Origin: Amborella trichopoda
Lineage: Eukaryota; Streptophyta; Magnoliopsida; Amborellales; Amborellaceae
Length of the DNA stretch: 64,000 bases
Assembly: GCF_000471905.2 (NCBI RefSeq)
Contig: NW_006500357.1
Span: forward strand, 2,866,330 to 2,930,329
Direction: 5' to 3'
Part shown: in pieces, positions 58,440-64,000 of the stretch
How the letters are laid out: each line of letters starts with the position of its first letter
Numbering within the stretch: position 1 is the first letter of the stretch
The notes under the pieces: model-generated
The model's input: the letters and a program-made list of their open reading frames with translations, nothing else
What the model was told of the DNA's origin: nothing
Databases searched by the model: none
Made by a program: the position numbers and the translations under genes

Positions 58440-59302
58440 GTGGAAGACTCAATATATCTACAGAAATTTGTCAATTAAAGAATTGAAAATTCCTTGGGAG
58501 GAGACCCTCTCTCGTAGAGTAGTTTGTATATTCTAGTGTTTTAAAACCTAAACCGGTAAGGTGCATTGTTCACCCACAAATTATATCAAATTGCTAAATT
58601 GTTTATCCCGAATCAATTTGAATCTATGATCTACAAAATTAAAAGTAAATAAAATAAAATAAAAATAGGAGTTTATGGGATAGGGAGGGGAGCTAAAAAA
58701 AATTAGATAAGTTCAAAAAAAGAAAAAAAAAAATTTATTTTTTAGATAAGTTCAAAAAAAAAAAAAATCTTTTTTACCTGTTAGGGCACAGGGGAGGGGT
58801 TGGGGGCTTAGGTGGGAACCAGACTAGGACCCATACCCATACCATCACAATGGTTCGATACCAATTAATTCCTACCGAGATTGATAATCCCGATAAAAAA
58901 TCCCCGAGCTTTAAAACGATGCATGTTCTACAACGTGTTAGTTTATATGTTCCGTAGAGTAAAAAGTCGTACAACTTGTATTTTCTCGGAGAAAGGGAAA
59001 GACTTTTACATGTTCTACAACGTGTCGGTTTTTATATTCCCTAGAGGAAGAACGTCGTACAACGTGTATTTTCTCGGAGAAAGGGATAGACTTTTAGATG
59101 ATGAACGCTTGGCCGAGTCAATGATACTTCTTCAGCGAAGGTTTATCCATGGGAAAGGTTTCGATACTTTTTCCTATAGGACAAAAGATCTATGTTTTTT
59201 CTACCATCTCGCTGTCCGATTTTGATCATGATAAAGAGAGTCCTTCACGAGTTTGATCTTTGATTCGACATCCTAAAGTATTTTATTTTTTATCTGTTTT
59301 AT
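58440..59302 (+). other. Mostly unannotated; 85-bp tandem duplication at 58922-59093 with open frame 58881-59225
   Basis: The unit starting 'catgttctacaacgtgt(t/c)' and ending 'gaaaggga(a/t)agactttta' occurs twice, about 85 bp apart and somewhat diverged. A 114-codon frame runs through both copies and on through 'DRLLDDERLAESMILLQRRF' and 'HGKGFDTFSYRTKD', which looks more protein-like than its surroundings. I do not recognise the family. It could be a fragment of a host or organelle-derived gene, or chance. 58640-58790 is A-rich low complexity. Confidence 0.25.
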
Positions 59303-59703
59303 ACAAAGTGTATGGTTTCTTTAAGGTTACAACTTTAAACAATCCAATTAAAATGTACCTCTATATTTTATCATGACATAGAATTTTGGTGTAAAAAATT
59401 CTTAATATTATCTAAAATCTATTTTTATATCTAATTATAAAATTTTAAACTCCAACAACCGGTCAAAATCAAGAAGATCTATAAACCTATGAAAATCTTG
59501 AAAATAAACGGTCTATATAATGTGTTGCAAGGTGCATTATTTCTAGGACTCAAAATCTTTTTTTTCCTCATATTTATACATCTCTACGTCAAGATGATCG
59601 ATTAGAAAGTTTTTCAACATTAAAACAATTGTTTCCGATGGATTTTTGTGGTGCATTTGTAATTCTACATTTTAAGGTTGCAACCTTATATAAACTTTTT
59701 CCT
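59303..59703. mobile_element. MITE-like element, family A, inverted copy
   Basis: Reverse-orientation relative of 1361-1757. It starts 'tatggtttctttaaggttac' and ends 'aaggttgcaaccttatataa' plus 'actttttccttag'. The interior landmarks ('atttttatatctaatta', 'ggattttt', 'gtaattctacat') are all present in reverse order. Outer ends match those of the other copies, confirming element boundaries at a fourth site. Confidence 0.6.
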
Positions 59704-59749
59704 TAGACAATTTGTATGAATATGAAATATGTGTCATATTCTCATTGGG

Positions 59750-60065
59750 GTGCACCTAAAAAAAATATTTAAAATAATTTTTCGATAAAATATAATGACT
59801 AAAATACCTCTTGAAACTTTCAGGGATATTTTGGTTATTTTATTGGAAATATTGTTTTTATATTTTTTGCTAGTGCAAGTTTAATAGAGGATTGGGCGTC
59901 TAAAATTTAGTGTCAAAATAGTTTATAGAAAAAAAACTAAAAAAAAAATAGTGTAAAGATGGGACATTGTGATTGGGACAATCTTAGCCCTCCATTCAAA
60001 ATGGACGGATGGATAAGAGGAAGTATATAAGTTTTATGTTATAGAGGAAGCATAGAAGCTTGCCC
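59750..60065. mobile_element. MITE-like element, family B, partial copy
   Basis: Matches the right two thirds of 45437-45930: 'gcacctaaaaaaaata', 'actaaaatacc', 'ggttattttattggaaatat', 'ccattcaaaatggacgg' and 'agaggaagcatagaagctt'. The left end is missing. Confidence 0.45.
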
Positions 60066-60968
60066 CCATAACATTGGGCAGCTCTAATAGGATCATAATG
60101 GAATCCGACCCAAACTACTAGGCAGATGGGATCAGAGCGTATTAGGGTTGTAAACGTGTTTGGTTAAAAAGTATCAAACCCAACTTGCACCTCACCCGGC
60201 AGTGTCCATGCCCTACCGGATCTAGTTAGGTCCATACCCTACCAGACCTGGTTGTATGCAAGTCCACCATGTCCGGGTTGTGTCCCGGTGGTGTATTGAG
60301 ACAGTCAGCTCAACTCTGGGTCAGGGGGTCCGCAGGTCGGTTTGGCCCGCCCAATTGGTTTGAGGCACTTCAATTGAAAGGAGAAAAACAAAGACCTTGT
60401 CTAAGGAAAGGAAACTTTTAGTAGTGATTGAGAGCTCCACTAGATTCAAATGTTATGGGAACATCAATAATTATTGAAGTCCGTTTCCTTTGTTAAATGA
60501 TTTCGGATCATACTATATGCATCTTTCACAAAGCCCCCCTATTTCCACCAAAAACAAGAACATTAGGGTTGTTGGAGGCATGTGCCAGGACAGAAAAACA
60601 AAAATACATAAAAGAGTGAACAAATAAGAACATTCACCAAAAAAAAAAAAAACAAAGGAGTGGACAAATAAAGCACTTTGCATTGTCAAAACATTAGCCA
60701 GCACAATAAGCAAATTCTGTGCCACAATGGATACAGGAATTGATAGAAAGCGAAACTTTGGTAGAATAAATATTTTTCCTTTCAAGTGCACAAAACTATG
60801 TTACTATTCACCTTGTCCATGTCAATTACAAGATAATTGCTCTATGCAGACTACCAGAATTAGTACTTTGGAGCAATGGATAGAAACATGGATTCAGGAA
60901 AACTCACCAAGCGAACTCAACTCATCCATTAGCAAGTTTCACAAATGAAAATCTGGAGATGAAATATA
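60066..60968. other. No gene supported
   Basis: A 73-codon frame on plus (60727-60948, containing 'LCYYSPCPCQLQDNC' and 'LEQWIETWIQE') and an opposing 92-codon minus-strand frame overlap. Neither has a recognisable domain. 60160-60290 has a few 'ccctacc(g/a)ga' repeats. Confidence 0.25.
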
Positions 60969-61115
60969 TTTGTCGATATAAATTGACCATCTACGCAATG
61001 AAGGATTTTCACATGTATTTGTCGATATAAATTGACCATCTACGTAATGAAGGATTTTCACATGTATTTGTCGATATAAATTGACCATCTACGTAATGAA
61101 GGATTTTCACATGTA
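60969..61115. repeat. 49-bp tandem repeat, three units
   Basis: Three consecutive units starting 'tttgtcgatataaattgacc' and ending 'ggattttcacatgta', with a period of exactly 49 bp. Only one substitution (cgc/cgt) is seen between the first and the other two. Confidence 0.92.
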
Positions 61116-61994
61116 ATCCATAGTATCTGGGCCGACAGCACCACATGAAGATCTATATGTACAGATAGATACAGGGCTCTCAGGACAATGGCCTGAGAAG
61201 ACCATGGTTTCTCAAATGCTATCCCTTCGGCCTAAAATCTAGTATTAGCAACTCAATCACAACATATATTTAAGGTAGAGATGACATTTGAACTCTCAGG
61301 AAACAAAAGAATCTTTTTTTTTTCTTTTTTTGAGAAATGAAAAGATTCAAGTTTTTCCCCTGGCAAACTCGAATCACTGAACTTCTCGGGTAGGCCCGAA
61401 GGCTACCCTTAAAACCTCCTCGACTCCCCTTAGAAGGAGTCCTTCCGCTAGTAGACGCCCCTAATTCAGGGCACACTCAAGCCACCGGCAAACCCAGTTT
61501 TTAAAAATTAGTAACCCAATCTAAAATTGGGTAATCCAGATCGGGTATCACCCAGCCCATCCCGGATCATGTAGAAAAACGGGATTCAGACGATTCTCTA
61601 CCTAGAATCGCCCTGACGACATCATGAGTCACCAAGTGATGTCATGGATCGCCGGATGAGTCACCAAGTGATGTCATGGATTGAATCTAACTCTTAGATA
61701 TGCCAGTGTGCATAAAGCCCACTTACAAGTGACATTGTAACATCAATACTTAATATTTTGGGTTGGTTCGATTTTTTTATAGGACCTTTTTCTCCGATGT
61801 GGGACAATTTTCTAATACACTTTTGCATTCTAATGAGCTTCATATCTAATAGAAAACAAATAAGCTTCATATCTAATAGAAAACAAATTGGAGTGCGAGA
61901 TGATTTATGTGGGTGTACGCCTGTCATGAATAAGAAGCGTGTATGCTCGATGGTGGCAATTAAATTATACAATAAAACAAGGAAAAATTTATTA
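61116..61994. other. No gene; two short tandem duplications
   Basis: 61624-61648 and 61656-61680 share the 25-bp unit 'atgagtcaccaagtgatgtc...'. 61836-61861 and 61863-61888 share 'agcttcatatctaatagaaa...'. A GC-richer patch at 61360-61480 has no recognisable motif. The minus-strand 113-residue frame 61694-62035 is interrupted by these repeats and not credible. Confidence 0.4.
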
Positions 61995-63590
61995 AAAATA
62001 ATAATAGAGTGCCCACCACCCCTATCTTTCACCAAAAAAATTTAAATTTACTTACCCAAAAAAACATTAAAACTCCATTAGGCTATTATCTCATAGGATT
62101 ATTTCATTATATAATTAATAATTAATTAATTAGTTAATTGTGATTAAAAAATTTGCATTAGCTCATAAGATATTAAAAAAACCAAAAAACTAGTTTATTG
62201 AATATTAAAAAAATATTAATTTAGATAATATTTTAAGAGAGAAAAATAACACTAATTCATACCACGTTGTAAATATGAATTTCTTTATCAATCATCCCAC
62301 ATTGCAAATATGGATTTCTTTAATTTATTAATAACCAAATCTTGTATTTTATTTATTAATTTATTTGTATTATAAATTTTGTAATATATTAGTTTTTCTT
62401 ATAATTGTAAACAAGATTTTTTTAAATTAGATGATATTATAAGACATTTTATATTTTTATTTGTATAGTAAAATAATTATAAAATATAAAGTTATAGACC
62501 AACAACTTCAATTTCAATATATATTATTATAGTTAGTTAGGTTGTAATAATTTTGGATGAGTAAAACAAATTAATAAATGTTTGATACTTTGATGTGATA
62601 CTAATTTATGCGGAAAATTAATTTTTTTAATCTTATAATGTGAAAGTGTTTTTTAATATTTTTAAATTGTTTTGATATAATATTATAATACTATATTACA
62701 ATTAATAATTATACAGACATCCAGACAGTAAAACAACATATCAATATGCACCTATTTTTCAAAATAATGCAAGTACATAATCACTCCTAATGTCTTTTCG
62801 AAACTAAAAGAGCACTATTTTTAGAGATTTATAGTGATTTTTTGAAAAAAAAAATTTAAGAAAGACGATAAAGAAACTTATTAAAAAATAATAATTGGTT
62901 GATAGGACCCACCACCCCTATCCTTCACAAAAAAAACTTAAATTTACTTATCCAAAAAATAAAAAAGACTAATACTATTAGCTAATTGAGATTAAAAAAA
63001 ATTAGTACGATCTCATAGGATATTAAAAAAATAAAAAATAATACTAGTACTGGTTTATTGAACATTTAAAAAAATAATAGTTTAAGAGATATTTTAAGAG
63101 AGAAAAATAACACTAACTCATACTACTATAGATTTATTTCCAGTTGCTTTATCAATTATCCCACTTTGTAATTATGAATTTATTTATTTATTTTTTTAAT
63201 TTTATTAAAATATGATTGCAAATTTATGTTACTAAGTTCTATATTTCTATCAACATTAATTATTATAATTAAATTTATTTATTTGTGGGGGTCATACCCT
63301 TGTTTTTTGAATCATGTTTATTATAATATTATAATTAATAAGTATACTTATTACAATGATAATCAAATCTTATATTTTATTTATTAATTTATTTACATTA
63401 TAAATTATGCAATGTATTATTTTTTGTTATAGTTGTAAATTAAATTTTTAAATTAGATGATATTATAAGACAAATTTCAAATTTATTTTTATTTGTATAA
63501 TAAAATAATGATAAAATAATAAAATACAAACCAATAATTATAATTTCAATGAATAATATTGTATTTAGTTAGGTTTTAATAAATATTTGA
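61995..63590. repeat. Very AT-rich tandem duplication (about 890-bp unit)
   Basis: 61995-62590 and 62895-63590 share ordered similarity: 'cccaccacccctatc(t/c)ttcac', 'aaatttactta(c/t)cc', 'taagagagaaaaataacact', 'tttatcaat(c/t)atcccac', 'ttttatttattaatttattt' and 'aaattagatgatattataag'. They are substantially diverged, so the duplication is old. No coding potential. The base composition is the most AT-rich of the window. Confidence 0.7.
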
Positions 63591-64000
63591 TGAAAATCTT
63601 CATACAGTGAAAGAACATCTCAATATTATATATTGATGCAAAAAATAAAAATTATTAATGTAATACCCTCATTTCTTATTGGATTCTTAAAAAACGACAT
63701 CTATAATGACTTGTAATCAATTTTTTGAATTTTTTTAAAGGCCGAATCCAACCGATTTGGGTGATTCCCGATCCGAAACGCCGATTCACCTTTCAGGATA
63801 GGTTTTTAGATGCCCGATCCAAGGCACCAATCCATTTTTGACACCTCGCTTAAACCTAACTACATACCTCTCAAAACTTCCACACTAATGCATAAATGGA
63901 CAATTGCAGTTTCCTTACAATACCAAGCTGTTTCATCATACCCAGTAAAGTTCCAAGGCATGATGCCGAACACCTTGGCGAAATTTAATGTTAGAACCAA
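63591..64000. other. No feature recognised
   Basis: A short GC-richer stretch 63738-63845 with repeated 'ccgat(c/t)' motifs resembles 61490-61620 and may be a dispersed repeat. The last 150 bases show no supported coding frame. Confidence 0.25.

Noticed and set aside
60513..60948. Two opposing frames of 73 and 92 residues
   Set aside because: No family motif, no intron support and mutual overlap; left as unannotated sequence.
61360..61480. GC-richer patch considered as a pol III gene or SINE
   Set aside because: No A/B box arrangement and no cloverleaf could be drawn.

Overview
This is a stretch of nuclear DNA from a flowering plant. It is AT-rich, has almost no long open reading frames, and is packed with degenerate transposable elements of plant type: L1-type LINE tails, Ty1/copia and Ty3/gypsy chromovirus fragments, Mutator-like elements (MULEs) and many MITE-like fold-backs. 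The only recognisable host-type gene is a plant CAF1 deadenylase with a 5'-UTR intron. I cannot name the species. I see no bacterial, organellar, rRNA, tRNA or CRISPR signal. Two runs of N (14968-15491 and 42571-43493) are assembly gaps. All homology calls are read by eye from motifs; no search was run.

Left third (1-26985): three tandem copies of one segmental duplication. Each carries a CAF1 copy: 1-636 (5' end outside the window), 15972-16754 and 24501-25284. Each copy has one different inactivating lesion: a 1-nt deletion, a nonsense codon, and a 1-nt insertion. Units 1 and 2 share a MITE and extra direct repeats that unit 3 lacks, so 1 and 2 look like the younger pair. Unit 3 stops near 26985. 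Between units 1 and 2 lies about 6.6 kb of foreign DNA: a LINE tail split by a solo LTR, a duplicated CT-rich block, a cluster of four fold-back elements, and a stray extra copy of the CAF1 5' region.

Middle (27000-49100): a purine-rich low-complexity block; a copia integrase scrap (minus strand, about 30 kb); a 2.9-kb MULE with a perfect 9-bp target duplication (31607-34529); a copia RT/RNase H tail with polypurine tract and 3' LTR (35045-36751); a small non-autonomous MULE (39512-40096); and a Ty3/gypsy chromovirus whose two LTRs flank a gap hiding almost all of its interior (40847-44604).

Right third (49100-64000): copia pol remnant (minus strand), a LINE tail of the same family as the first, then a 6.15-kb MULE (51665-57817) related to the 31.6-kb one. 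This larger MULE carries, besides its degenerate transposase, a spliced plant mobile domain (PMD, MAIN/MAIL1-like) gene in the opposite orientation. The smaller MULE looks like its internal-deletion relative. The last 6 kb hold MITE copies, short tandem repeats and a duplicated very AT-rich block.

No intact protein-coding gene is supported. The most interesting objects are the PMD-carrying MULE with its deletion derivative and palindromic subterminal repeats, and the CAF1 tandem array with independent lesions.
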